In this document: piece by piece, positions 1-12,036 of the stretch
Layout: each line of letters opens with the position of its first letter
Numbering within the stretch: position 1 is the stretch's first letter
Position numbers and translations under genes: made by a program
Notes under the pieces: generated by a model
The model's database searches: none
What the model was told of the DNA's origin: nothing
What the model saw: only the letters and a program-made list of their open reading frames with translations
DNA from: Phoenix dactylifera
Taxonomy: Eukaryota > Streptophyta > Magnoliopsida > Arecales > Arecaceae
Length of the DNA stretch: 64,000 nucleotides
Reading direction: 5' to 3'
NCBI RefSeq assembly: GCF_009389715.1
Contig: NC_052399.1
Location: 28,901,146-28,965,145 of the forward strand

Positions 1-940
1 TATCTTTTTTGGTACTTCATGTAGATTTTGGAAGCTAAGAATAGCTTGTGTAACTCCTCCATTTATGGTTTGTTTAATTGTTTCATGAAGTGAATCTCGA
101 GTGCTCGGTAGTGAAGTTATCGATCCTTTTTTTTTTTTTTACAAATGAACGATTTCTCTTTTTGTATGAACATAAATAAGAATTTAGTTGATCCTCGTTA
201 AATTTATCCTATCAATTTCATCTAGCTCTGTGGTTATATTCTATTCCCCTGTCAGAAGATATGAACTCTGCTATATAATGAAACTAGCATCTTCCCTGTG
301 CTATCAATGCATGGGAGACTTGTTAAACAATCCAACAACTACCATGGCTCTTTGTGGAGATACAAGATAACAAGGCCTGCTTAAATGGTGGTGCTCGCTT
401 GGAATCTTAAGACAAGATCAGAAGTTTGATTGGCCTGGCTCCCACTACCCAACTTAGTTAAAGAATAGTAAAAATACTCTGAAGTGGGCTATGATCCTTA
501 CATGGGCCGAGATGTCGTCGTCATTGCATGGTGTGGAGAGAGTTGTTATTACAGGTATCAACTTGTCAAAATGGTAATATTTTTGGCAGTTGAATCAAGT
601 GACTTAGGAATGAATCCCATTTTCATTAGTGTTTGGAGGGTTGGGGATATTTAGAAAAGCTATCCTTGTTATGTAGCTCATTGCCCACATGCCCTTATAT
701 ATCATAAGAGAGAGCATTGTTGCTTGTAACCTAGCGAGTAATGCCTGTGTTTTTTTTTGACATTTATTCATTTGGCAACCCAACTTGCATCCACTCAAAT
801 ATATTTTAAGGGTGCGACTGGCATCTTTCCTTGCTTCATAGTGCATATATGTGTGTTTCTCAATGTTACACATGGCTTGAGTTGCCGAGTTTTATCTTAG
901 GTGTTGCCCATATTTAACTTTAGGACCACAAAGAAGCTTA
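1..940. other. Intergenic, nothing recognised
   Basis: No open frame here has a recognisable domain or plausible exon structure. The DNA is moderately AT-rich single-copy-looking sequence up to the TTA (938-940) that flanks the MITE. Confidence 0.5.
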
Positions 941-1261
941 GACCCCGTTTGGATGATTGGGCTCAAAATTCTATAATATCTATGGGTTAGGCCAGTATAA
1001 CAAGAAAGATTATAGGATTACAGGCTAGGCTAGATCTATATCCATAAATATCTAGAAATAGTTTTGGAATGGATTTGCTTGAATTTGATAGGGCAGGTCT
1101 TGATTTCTCCCTATGGGACTTGAGCTGGCCTACTCTAAAGCTATTCATGAATATTTATGAAGATAAACCTAGCCCAACTTATAATTCGATGATTTTGCTA
1201 GTTATATTGGTCCAATCTATGAATCCTATAGAATTTTGAGTCCAATTATCCAAGCACACCC
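941..1261. mobile_element. Tourist-like MITE (PIF/Harbinger type)
   Basis: About 321 bp with imperfect terminal inverted repeats of roughly 35 bp. The left end reads CGTTTGGATGATTGGGCTC then AAAATTCTATA; the right end, reverse-complemented, reads TGCTTGGATAATTGGACTC then AAAATTCTATA. It is flanked by TTA on both sides (938-940 and 1262-1264), the 3-bp target duplication expected of Tourist/Harbinger elements. It has no coding capacity. The outermost 10 bp match less well than the inner part of the repeat, so the exact ends are uncertain. Confidence 0.7.
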
Positions 1262-1546
1262 TTAATATTCAAGGCCAGGTGCTTAGATCGAGGTTACCCT
1301 TGTTCTCGATTGGCCTAGATTCTAAACTGTATTTTCCAAACGTTAGAGATTCAGATGTGACATGCGCTGCAATACCATCCTTGTTCATGTTTACCCTTGG
1401 ACTTGGAGGTTTTGGGCTTAACGAAATGGCTCGTAATTTTTCTTCTCTTAGGTTAAATTTTAGGCAAATTTGCTTCTTTGTCCAAAACAATCCATCCTTA
1501 TGATTGTTTGTATGGACAGGTCTTGGTTTCAAGGTTTTATAAGGAT

Positions 1547-1594
<48 letters not shown>

Positions 1595-2249
1595 ATTATT
1601 TTCTATTTTTTTATTTTTAAGACAGTTCCATATTTAGTGGGCCGTGTTGGTTTTGCTAAACTTTAGGAGAACATAAATTCTATTTGGTAGATGTGACATG
1701 GCCTGTTGTAACCATGTTTGATACATAGATCTTTTGCTTGAAGAGTCGGCAAAAAGTCAAGTCGCGCGTTAGCTAAGTATGAGGAGTCGGCATGCGGCCT
1801 ACTTAGGCATCATTCTGTGAACACCTTTTACGTGTTTCGAGATTAGGCGAGGCAAATACCAGAATCGCATCATTGTCCTAACGTTGCCTCTCCTAACAGG
1901 TCTCATTCTTCCATGCGGTTTTGTGGCTCAAAGCTCCTGAATTGTTCCCTAGCAAAATGAAACTACAACTGAAGCAAACCTAGTGCATAGTTTTGAATTT
2001 TGTGCTTAAGATTTTATAAACACAAATCTAGTCTAAATATCTAATCCAAACCTAGAAAGCTAAAGGCTTTTTTTTTTCTTTTCTTTTACTCTTGTTGGAG
2101 TAGAAAGCTGAAGAGATTGTTGATGCAATATATAAGCTAACAAGTGAGTTAGCTAACATCGATTCCAAAGTAATAAATCTGAGGCAACTCAATTTAATGC
2201 AATCATTCTCAATGAGATCATGTGCCAGTTGTATATGTCTGCACCAAGA
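1262..2249. other. Intergenic with a microsatellite
   Basis: No gene recognised. It contains the (CT) microsatellite at 1551-1592 and otherwise unremarkable sequence; short open frames lack recognisable domains. Confidence 0.45.
1551..1592. repeat. (CT)21 microsatellite
   Basis: Uninterrupted CT dinucleotide run of about 42 bp, preceded by TT and followed by an AT-rich stretch. Likely length-polymorphic. Confidence 0.95.
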
Positions 2250-2410
2250 TTTACTTTTTCGGTATCGGATTATATAACGATGCCATTTTATTATAGTGTC
2301 GATACGCGGTATGGTACGAAACAGTAAAACGTACTGATTGTCGGTGGTACGAGACTGCATACTGGTACGTGGTACGTTCGGCATGATATAGTACCGATCG
2401 GTACAGTAAA
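2250..2410. repeat. Small foldback repeat (MITE-like)
   Basis: The ends are imperfect inverted repeats: TTTACT followed by a CGGTATCGG-like block at the left, and the reverse complement TTTACTGTACCGATCGGTAC at the right, both followed inward by TATAT and ATGCC. The interior is rich in GGTACG/CGGTAC motifs that fold on themselves. No clear target duplication was found, so the superfamily is not assigned. Confidence 0.45.
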
Positions 2411-5400
2411 CTTTGATTTCTAAGATTTTAAATTCTTCTGAGTTTATGTTACAGCAACACTCCACCGGTCATTTGTGTGTATGAGATTTCTCCATCATTT
2501 TCACATTAGTTCCTGGTCTCTGTCGTTCCATGTCACTCGCTAAGCAGAATTGGATGGATGAAATTAATATGAATGATTTTATTAGACAGGACAAGGGATA
2601 AAGAGAACTAGAATAATGTAGCAAGTGGATAACCATCCTTTGCTTAACCTATCGGCCATATCTAACACCAAAAGCGAAGGTCCAAATTAAAATTAAACAA
2701 AAAAAACAGAAGAAGAAAATAGAATTATTAAATGACACAAAGATATCGCTCGTTTCTCTCTCTTATTTCTCGGTGTCCCCCACAAGAAGCCTAAGATGTC
2801 TCCCTCGACTCCACCCTTTACCTCATTTCCCTCTCTCATCTCCAATGTCCAAAGGATTAATGATTGCATGCATGGTCTCTCGTCTCTCGTCTCTCTCTCT
2901 CTCAGAAAATCCTTATGGACAAGAAAGATAAGATCAGGAGATTTGATGCCCCTCACGAGGGGCTTCGACAAAGCAACCACGAGACACTGCATGTGCTTCT
3001 CGTAGCCCCACAACAACCACGAAACCATGTGCTCTCTCTCTCTACTCTTCTCGGATAGCCAGGACTTCTAGGCTGGCCTCCGCTTGAAGCCAACTTTGCC
3101 AACCCAGAACTGAACCTTGGTACTATGAAGGCCAAATGAGGTGCTACGTGAATCACGAAGCACGACAGGATGGCATATATACATGCAGCCTTGCATGGAA
3201 ACCTTGAGTACAGTCGTGCACATGTCTGGTCTGCCAAACACTGTACTGTCATCTCACGGCAACAATCCAGGCTGTAACTATATCTTTTCTTTTCCCCATA
3301 TTTCATGAAACTTGGATGCAATGGAAGGCTCTCCTCCAATGTCTAATAAATCACTCCAACCATAGAAGCCATCAAGGAAACATTAATTAGCAGCAAGCTA
3401 ACTAATACCTTCAGCTATAGTTACTAATTATCATCAATCCTAATGCGGACTTAATAGTTTCTTTCGGTCATATGATCGCTAATACGAGCTAAGCTCACGA
3501 CAAGCAACCACCGTCAATGTTAGTTTACTCCTAACACTAGAATAATCGCCGTGCATGTGACATTGTAGAAGGTGGAGATGTAGCACAAACATATCTAAGT
3601 TGCATGCATGTTGCATGCACCAAACAAATTAAGCTTAGAGACATTATTGTTGTTGATCACTAGGACATTATTAGAGCATCCCTAAGTGAAGCCCACAGGT
3701 ACCTAATGATTTAATGGTGTCGTTTAGCAGTAGGTAGAGGAAGAGAATTTCTAACATCTACTATAGAAAGCTATAGTATTATTTTGTCTCCGATTAATTT
3801 TCCTTTTATAATGTTTTCAATTCATGTGGTTAGCATTGTAGAGACAAAGATTTATCAGAGAATTGAAGTCCGGCTTCTCTGCTCGGCGCACATGGACGAT
3901 CATCACACAATAGGGTGATGGTATGGTTCAACTAATCTCACCTCAATGTCTCATACAAAATGATCTTAAAAACCTTTGTTTTGTTTCGCCATATTTAGCT
4001 TGTAGACAAGATGGATGCATGGTAATGTCATTTTGTTTGTAAGTTCAAACTCTAGAAATGCCATATTTTTCATCTCAAGAACTATTATTGAGGACAAGTG
4101 ATGGCAGCACAGAAAAATGCTAGAATAGGATATAATTTGTTTTCCAGATGAAAAATGTTGGACAACCGATCAGCTAGCTAAACACTAAATGATACTAAGG
4201 ATATATCTATAAGTTAGTCCACAACTTTATGTGAAGATAGGGCTCTCTTTTCTCAACATTATGAAACCAATATCATGTTCCTATTTGAACAATAGTGAAC
4301 ATTTTAGATAAATTAACAAAAATCATTATTTTGTCTTTTCATGTCTTTTTGCTAGAGATTTCGCAGCCAACTTAAATTGTTCGCTACAAGTTATTTCTTG
4401 AAATAATTAATCATATATAAAACTTTGGATTTTCATTGAAAAGGCAACCGGATATATTGCCTTGTTAATTAGCTGAGGGATATATCCTAAATATCCAAGG
4501 GAGAGACATTTACTTGCATTTGGAACCCAAATAGAGTCACTACAGTGATCTTAGATCACTGCCGATCCTTATCCATGGGTAATATGATCTCTAATGATCT
4601 AAGATCTTTGCATTTCATATGCTACATTTCGGCAATTAAAGATTTCCAACCATACATGATTAATATGTTTGGTATGCAGTTAGAATCTAATATCACTGGT
4701 CATGTAATACCAAAAGTTTCCCTAATATATCCCATATATTTTTGCAACCACTTAATAGATTTCTCAAATAAATCATAAAAAAACACACATGAATATAAAT
4801 CAAATTATCAAAATCTATCATTCCATACCAAAATTAATTAAAGCCTATCAAAGTAACTCCAGCAGATTATTAAACCCTTCTAACTAGAAGAAATTATTCT
4901 TATGGGATTATCAAAGCTTTCCTAGCTAAGAGAACTTTTTTTTTTTTCCCCAGGATCGATCGGCTACCTCCTATAAAAATACAAGGAAAAAATCCATTAT
5001 GACATCACTAAAGACTCTAGCAGTTATATCTCCCATGTAAGAGAGTATATAACAACCGATTTAGTGTTTAGGTTATTCCCAATTAGAAGAATTTATATTG
5101 CCTTCACCAATCCAAAAGGGTTTAAAAAGTACAAGATATGTGAGTTAGGATTTAATTGAGGCTGAAGGGAAGTGGCAAGATATGTGGGCTTAAAGAATTA
5201 CATTGTCCCAAATTTTAGCCCAGCATCATTGTCTTGGGATAATTTTGAAAACCTATTCTCAGGGATCGTTTAGCATCACCAGGTTGGATGGTGATTTTAG
5301 AAGTGTGGGTGATTTGGGATTACTGAGATGAAGATCACTAGAAGCAACCAAATATGATGTTCTCGTTGCCTCCACTCACATACTAAACACCACCTTAGGA

Positions 5401-6815
5401 TGGTACATTCTCCAAAGCAAGACTATAGCGTATGACCAGTAATTATACTCTCCAGCCATATTCATATTTGGGACACTGTATAATTCTTTTAAAAGCTGAT
5501 AATAGCATCCTAGAAATCTTGGAATTTTGAGATCAACAATCTCTGTAGTCCTTACTTGTTCTTTTCCCTAGCTTTAGAAGCTGAACAAAAAGCTTTTTTG
5601 TTATATTACTTGCCTATATAAATAATATCTTATGGATATCCTTCTCTCAATTTCCACCCTTCATCCTGGTTGTAGAAGACCCAAAACCAGCTACATTCAT
5701 CTCAGAGAGACCGGATGATATTAGATACTGTTTCATTTTTTTATGGACAATATTAAACTACATTCCTACCTTCTAACCAAAACCCATTAGTCAAACTTAC
5801 ATAAAGTATTTTATCCATCAAATTTTCAAGATACTTTCTGATGATTGCTTTATTAAAATTAACCATAACTAACACGCCAGGTAGTGAATTTGTGGCTAGA
5901 GCAACATTAGGCTAAAGAAGAAGTGGCAACAAAACTTGAAAAAATAAACATGCAGGAAACAAGGGAAACTTTATGTTATGAGCAATGAGATTAAGTTTGA
6001 TAGCTGCAAAACACCTGCCAAAAATTATCTTGGATTGACATGAAGCTCAAAGTGCACCTACAAAACAACATTCTTCTCCAAGGCAAAAATGATAGCCCAA
6101 AAAAAAGAAGAAAAAAAAAAGACGAAACCTACATCATATGTGATATGTCAATGTCATTGGTGTGACATGCAAATCTGCGATCCTATCCAAATTATAGTTC
6201 ATGACTTAAACTTTTCCATTTAGGTAAGTGGCATACAACATACATTCAATCAAACAACCAGGACATAACTTTCTCACCAAGAGCCATTAGTTAGGTAGGG
6301 CGTCCATAATTAGTGAATGTTGCTACCTTGACGAGGATGGCAAGTCGGCTCGACCATGACGATCCCAAGATGCTTAGGTTACATGTAATGCACATCCATC
6401 TTCATTGGCCACATTTGTTCATCTGCTCACAATGAAGCGATCAAACCCTTTCACTCATGTAATCAAACAAAAATAAGTGTAACACCAAAATCTAACCATC
6501 CATTAAAGAAGATAACAAATATAACACAAGTGTTTAAATTACACTTTACAGAATTATTTCATGAAATATTCAAAAAAAAAGAAGATCACATCAACAGCAC
6601 AAAATATTTCACAAAATATCATAAAAACAGATCATCATGAAATCAATGCCCAATCATGTCCTTCGAGTTTGTGACAGGTTAGCGAATCCTCCCTTTATTC
6701 TTCCTTCAACTCCTCCCCATGCAAATTTCACATCACCTACCCCTACATCAAAATAAACTAAATAAAGGTCATTCATCCACGTATGAATTAGGGAGTCCGG
6801 TGCTCCGCCGCCTCT
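2411..6815. other. Intergenic, 3' side of the SAUR gene
   Basis: No gene recognised over 4.4 kb. A possible very short inverted-repeat element lies near 5261-5400 (TCGTTTAGCATCACC at the left against GGTGGTGTTTAGTATG on the other strand at the right), too weak to call. A perfect 15-bp palindrome occurs at about 4546-4560. The last few hundred bases should include the SAUR 3' UTR. Confidence 0.4.
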
Positions 6816-7229
6816 TCAGGCATAGAACTCGACGAGCTCGTCCAGCGAATCGGGCTGGGGATCGGCGTTCTCCAGCATCCAGAGGAGGTGCTCGAAGAGC
6901 ACCACCTCGCAGCCGACCACCGTGGCAGCGGCATCGCCGCCGCCGGACTTCTCGACGAGGACCCGGAAGAGGGGGTGGTCGACGAGGTCGGAGCTGACGA
7001 GGTACCGCCGGCGGGACTTGCCTACGTACACCGGGTGGAGCCCCGACGGGATCTCGTCGCCGTGGAACGACGCCGACTGCCACGCCTCCTCGTCCTGCGA
7101 CCTCGACGACGCCGAGCCCCCGCCTCCTCCGCTCCCCACAGCCGCCGAGCGCGCGATCCTGCTCGACGAGTTCCACCGCTTTATCATGCATTTGAGCTTG
7201 CTCAGCTTCCCGTTTCCGCCCTTCGCCAT
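6816..7229 (-). CDS. SAUR-family auxin-responsive protein (SAUR76/77/78-like)
   Basis: Single-exon gene for 137 aa, typical of SAURs, which are small auxin-induced proteins; several family members promote cell expansion by inhibiting PP2C.D phosphatases and so activating plasma-membrane H+-ATPases. The N-terminus MAKGGNGKLSKLKCMIKRW is basic and matches what I recall of SAUR76/77/78. A Ser/Gly-rich linker follows (about residues 20-50), then the SAUR core (about 58-135) with GLHPVYVGKSRRRYLVSSDL, HPLFRVLVEKSGG and VVLFEHLLWMLENADPQPDS, ending in DELVEFYA. The ATG at 7229 is the first in frame with this conserved N-terminus. The coding region is much more GC-rich than its flanks, common for intronless grass- and palm-type SAURs. 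No canonical TGTCTC auxin element was seen just upstream. The exact orthologue within the family is not settled. Confidence 0.93.
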   Translation of the reverse strand: MAKGGNGKLSKLKCMIKRWNSSSRIARSAAVGSGGGGGSASSRSQDEEAWQSASFHGDEIPSGLHPVYVGKSRRRYLVSSDLVDHPLFRVLVEKSGGGDAAATVVGCEVVLFEHLLWMLENADPQPDSLDELVEFYA

Positions 7230-7254
7230 TTCCGCTCACACGAGAGATACACAG

Positions 7255-7274
7255 AAAGAGAGAGAGAGAGAGAG
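7255..7274. repeat. (GA)n tract in SAUR 5' leader
   Basis: Short GA run followed by a G-run, located between the putative TATA box and the SAUR start, so it reads as a CT-rich 5' UTR on the minus strand. CT-rich leaders are common in plants. Confidence 0.8.
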
Positions 7275-7309
7275 GGGGGGGCGGGGGAAGGATGGAAAGC
7301 AGCCTCGAG

Positions 7310-7317
7310 TATATAAA
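7310..7317 (-). promoter_or_regulatory. Putative TATA box of the SAUR gene
   Basis: TTTATATA on the minus strand about 80 bp upstream of the SAUR ATG, inside an otherwise GC-rich stretch. Position and isolation fit a TATA element; there are no transcript data. Confidence 0.5.
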
Positions 7318-7329
7318 GGGCCGTGGGGG

Positions 7330-10300
7330 AGTCGGGTGGGCCGGGCCCACAAGAATAGGACGACAGCGGGGAGGCAAAGCAGTCCCGTGTACCGTGGCTA
7401 ATTAATTACAAGGATGCCACTCTGGGCTCTTCTGAGCTGGCACCTTGGCGATGAAGCATGCATACAAATTATGTTACAGTCTGGATTTTGGCAAATGAAT
7501 TATAACAATTCATCATTAGATTGTTATAATTTAATCCCATCGTGCAACATCTTCAATTTTGTCATAATTTTATACATTTACCGAAAGCATCAATATGTTA
7601 AATAATATTTGCTATAATTATGAATTGTAAAACTTTTGGTTAGGTCAGTGACTCCAATAATTGCATGATGGATCATCAAGTCAAATTTTGAGGTTGATCT
7701 TTTTGAAATAATATCCTACGAACTAAAAAATAAAAGGAGAGATCTTGCTGTAATGTCGCATGATACAAGGGGTTCTACCTTTGTCACTATTATATACCAA
7801 CCGCAGGGACCAAAACACTATTATTCCTCTTTTTTTTTGTCTGCCTCATAAAACGAATCTAGAAGGGAGCTTGGTGAAAGTGATAGACATGTGCATGGAA
7901 GTCAGAAGGTCCTAAACCTACCAATTCTTATTTTAAATAATATTATGTGCTCCTCCCTTATAGGCAACCAATGTAGAGTACCAAGAAATCTAGCAAAAAA
8001 AACCACAAATAAGTAGGAATTAAGTAATTTACTCCGCAAAAAATTTGTGCTCTTGAGCATAATTCAATGAGTGAATAAGATATATAGAATGGTTTAATTC
8101 TGAAAATTAACCCCTAACATATTATAAAGCTACAATAGCCCCTCGCTAGTGGACCGTTTCGATATGAATGATCTCGTCAATTTATAAGATAGAAATTGTT
8201 TTCCTATAAGTCGATGACAAAGGTTTCATTCCAAAAAGAAGGAAAAATGAAAGAATTAGCTCTGTCGGTGGACAATTACTTGTTAGTTAGGGTGAGGTCT
8301 AATTGTTTTTGGGAGAGAGTTTGAGCTCTAATTTAAAATAGACAACTTTCTTTCTTTCTTTCTTTTGTGAAATAGACAACTTTCTTTAGTATTTGGTATG
8401 CTTGGGAGAGAGAAGTGTTTGACACGTATGATACAAACCAAATCTAAGGGACCCAATCTGTCAGATGGACGGTATCTGCTGTTTTAATATGAAAACTATG
8501 TTTCGTTATTTTTTTTGTCTGATATCTGGCATTTTCCTCTCGAGCAATCACTTGCAAGAATCAAGGGAGCCCCACTTACAAGAATGGCTAAACAAATAAA
8601 AAGGTAAGTAGCTCCTTTCAAAGTTGGGCTCATTAAACTATTTCTTAACATGGGAAAGCCAGTTTGAGTCCTTAAGATTCTTATCAAACTCCCAATCCAA
8701 CATTTATCTTGGAACAGACACATTAATTTATTGGGAAAGGGAGGTTGAAGCTGAGTTTGTCAAAATCAGACAGATGTTCTTCTGTCTGGTAGTGGGTTTT
8801 GATTCCCTTGGAGACATCCATCAACATAGCCAAGCATAGAAGAATATCAAGTGCTTAATTAAACATGATGATAAAGGACAGATAATCTTAACATATGACC
8901 AATTTCGTTGCAATTTGAGAAAAAAATATAAGGGTTTAGGTTGCAGGACAACAGTATCTAATGCAGAAGGTATTTGGATTTGGTGGCTAATGAAGCAGTT
9001 TTAAAGAATTCAGAACTTATGTTAAGTTAATAGAATATCACTAGAAAGGACAAAGACTTTTGCGGTAGTTAGCATATATTCAAGAACAAATGTAAGAGAC
9101 ATTAGTTTAATTGGTGCCTTGGGTTCTAAGAAAGAGCTCTTTATTGAGAACAACAGCATATGATATGGCAAACACTGATGATGAGAAAGTCCAATGCTGA
9201 AGGACATGATATCCATTGGATCTACTCAATTTAAAGGCTCAAGCCGTTAGATTTTTGGCTTAATTATTTATGTCAATCATTCTCTTACAATTTTGTTTAA
9301 TAGTCTAAGGAACTAAATCTCAAACATGCTCCTCGAAATCATTTTTATCCATACAATATTTCAATAATAGCCTATTTATTTTGTATGAAAGAAGTAATAG
9401 GCTAGAAATGTCCAAATGATAGAAGGCAATGTTGGATTAGAAGATTTAGAAGGAAAATGAAAAGCAACATGATGTAGTTTTAGTTGAAGTGAAGGGGCAA
9501 CAACTCATTCAGTAGATTGTTTGAAATGCTTCAAGATATCATACATCCTCCTCCTCTAACTCCTCAAAAAAAAGAAAAAAAAAGAAAAAGAGAGAGAGTA
9601 ATGTATATTTTAAATTTCTTGCATGCCCTAGATGAAGTAGATATGATAAATGTATCCATACTTATTTAGTAGAAAGAAATATGGATGCAGATATATTAAA
9701 CTGATATTGGAATTTGTATTCATATTTGTTCTAAATAAATAGGGATATCGGATAGTAATGATATCCATATTTCTTTTAAATAGATAATAATATAACTTAG
9801 ATATTACTTCAGATACAAATTGGATTTGTGAGCCAAATTTAATAAAAGTAGCATTTTCAAAAAAAAGATAAACGATAGTATACTACATTATATAATTTAA
9901 TAATACAAATTATTTAAAGAAGTAGAAAAATAATAAGTAGCTTCCACGAAGAATTTATATAATTAATAACTCTTCTCGAGTATTAAAAATTGTACCATCA
10001 TCTTTGTCAACGCCGAGCAACCCTATATATAATATTTTTACCCAAATGATATGTATTTGGTGGGAGAATCTAAGTGAATAATAATTTTTTCATCCAAATC
10101 TCAACGGATAGCGGTTTGTTATTTGAATCCAATCCGAATTGATCTGAAATATTACTATCATATTTTATCCAACTTACTTTCAGCCCTACCAAGCTTAGCC
10201 CAGAGACAGTGATTGATGCACCATCATATAGTCAGCCATGCAAGCAGCAAACTCTCTCTCCCTCGCATGCATGCTTAGGTGCACAAACATCATCATTCTT

Positions 10301-11998
10301 TCAACCGAGAAACCGAGAACGAGAACCATCACCTTGTGAAATGCGTAAGTTAACTAATAAATATATCTGACTTATAACTGTACTTTTCTCTAGGAGAGAT
10401 CCAAAATAATTTTTTTTTTGTAGCACATCACTGGTAGCCGTTGCTGAAGGTTTTCGAAACTTGGAGCATGGCCAAGAAGTTCTCAGTCCACACGACATCA
10501 ACCTTAGTTTAGGAGCACTACGCCGTGTACGAGGGTGCACGTACGAGTTTTTAGCGAGAGCTTCCTTGTGGCTGGGTTACAGTTGTAAAGGTTGGGGGCG
10601 GCCCAATGGACTGTCTAATTCCAAGCTTTCGTTGGGTTGTCTTCCTCGAGTCTCCTGATGGAATACAGCAGGGATCTCGGCTGTGGTGCTTTCGAAAAGC
10701 GGTGTAAAACCGTGGGCCGAAAGATTCCACCGAATTCTGAGCCACGAACGAGCGACAAAGTTCCGGGCTCTTCCTTCCATACTCTGTTTTTATATGAATT
10801 ATTTTTTCTTGATAGCCATAGGAATGGAAACCAATTTTGTGTTTATTTAATCCGATCAGAAAAAAAAAAATCTTCAACATGCTCTTAGCCTTACAGTATT
10901 TTCTAAATTATCGAAAGTTCAACAATCATTTTTTATAAATTTTTCGATAGTTTAGTCATTTAAAGAATTTGCACTAATTCACTAAATCGGAATACCATGT
11001 TTCCTATGAATAAAAAGAATTAGACTATATCTTAATATGCAATTCATATATTATTAACTAGATATGCTATTTACAATGGTTGCATGGATTGAATATTGGA
11101 TTTACCTAACCTTACTGAGTCTCTAAAAGATACGTAGTCCTCATCTCATCCTTAAACTCCTGAGTAGCCTCCCTCTCATTGTGATTGCTCTATTGAATTT
11201 TAGTAAAAAAAGTAAAGTCAGATTTTTACCGAAATTGTTTCTTGTCAAGTGAAAATGGAGATTAAAAAATGGTGTCTCATACACTATGGAGATGGTGAGA
11301 AGAGAACTAGATTGTGCTGTTTCTTCTGGTATAATAGAGAACCTCATTATGGTAATCCAATTATTCTAAAATATTGCTAGTTCATATTAGCAAAACTACA
11401 CATTTGAAGCCAGGATTAATTAATTTGTTAATGCCATAGTTTAAAAATTCCTAATTTTTAAAATTAAACATGATTAGTTCTCTAACTTGAGCTGATATAT
11501 TACCATAGTAGTCACCCTTTTATGTGTGTGTGTGTATGGAGCCAACGAAAAGAAAAGGACTCATGCATGAACATTGGCATATGGGCATGTGGTTGTTCCA
11601 TTTCATCATCCTTGATTGACAATTCAATGCCTCATCTAATTCAATGCTCTATTAGGAGACTAATTAATATTCTTACATTGGCATATGCATGATATGAGAA
11701 AATGATGTTCCCTTAAGCTATTTGTCTTGGAGGAGTTCCCATGCATTTCTGATAGTTTTCTTTGCATCAGCTTTCAGAAGAATTTAATGAACGATAATGA
11801 TACTAGTCATTTGCAATCAAGGAGATGTACTAGAAGGGACCGAAATGCAGGCATGCACTATGCCATTTTGGGTTTCTTTTAGGGCATAAGACTATACGTA
11901 ATTGAAAAATCTACAGACTGATTGAGATGGATATTGAATTTGATAGACAAATAATCTGCAAAGGTCTTGGATACGAAGCATGATACATATGCATATAT

Positions 11999-12036
<38 letters not shown>

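Noticed and set aside
2953-3339. 128-codon minus-strand frame
   Set aside because: No recognisable domain, no ATG-linked exon structure, and composition like surrounding intergenic DNA.
4546-4560. Perfect 15-bp palindrome as an operator or attachment site
   Set aside because: A single short palindrome in AT-rich plant DNA is expected by chance and has no neighbouring gene.
6769-7401. Long overlapping frames on both strands around the SAUR gene
   Set aside because: Shadows of the GC-rich SAUR coding region; only the 137-aa minus-strand frame shows the SAUR domain.
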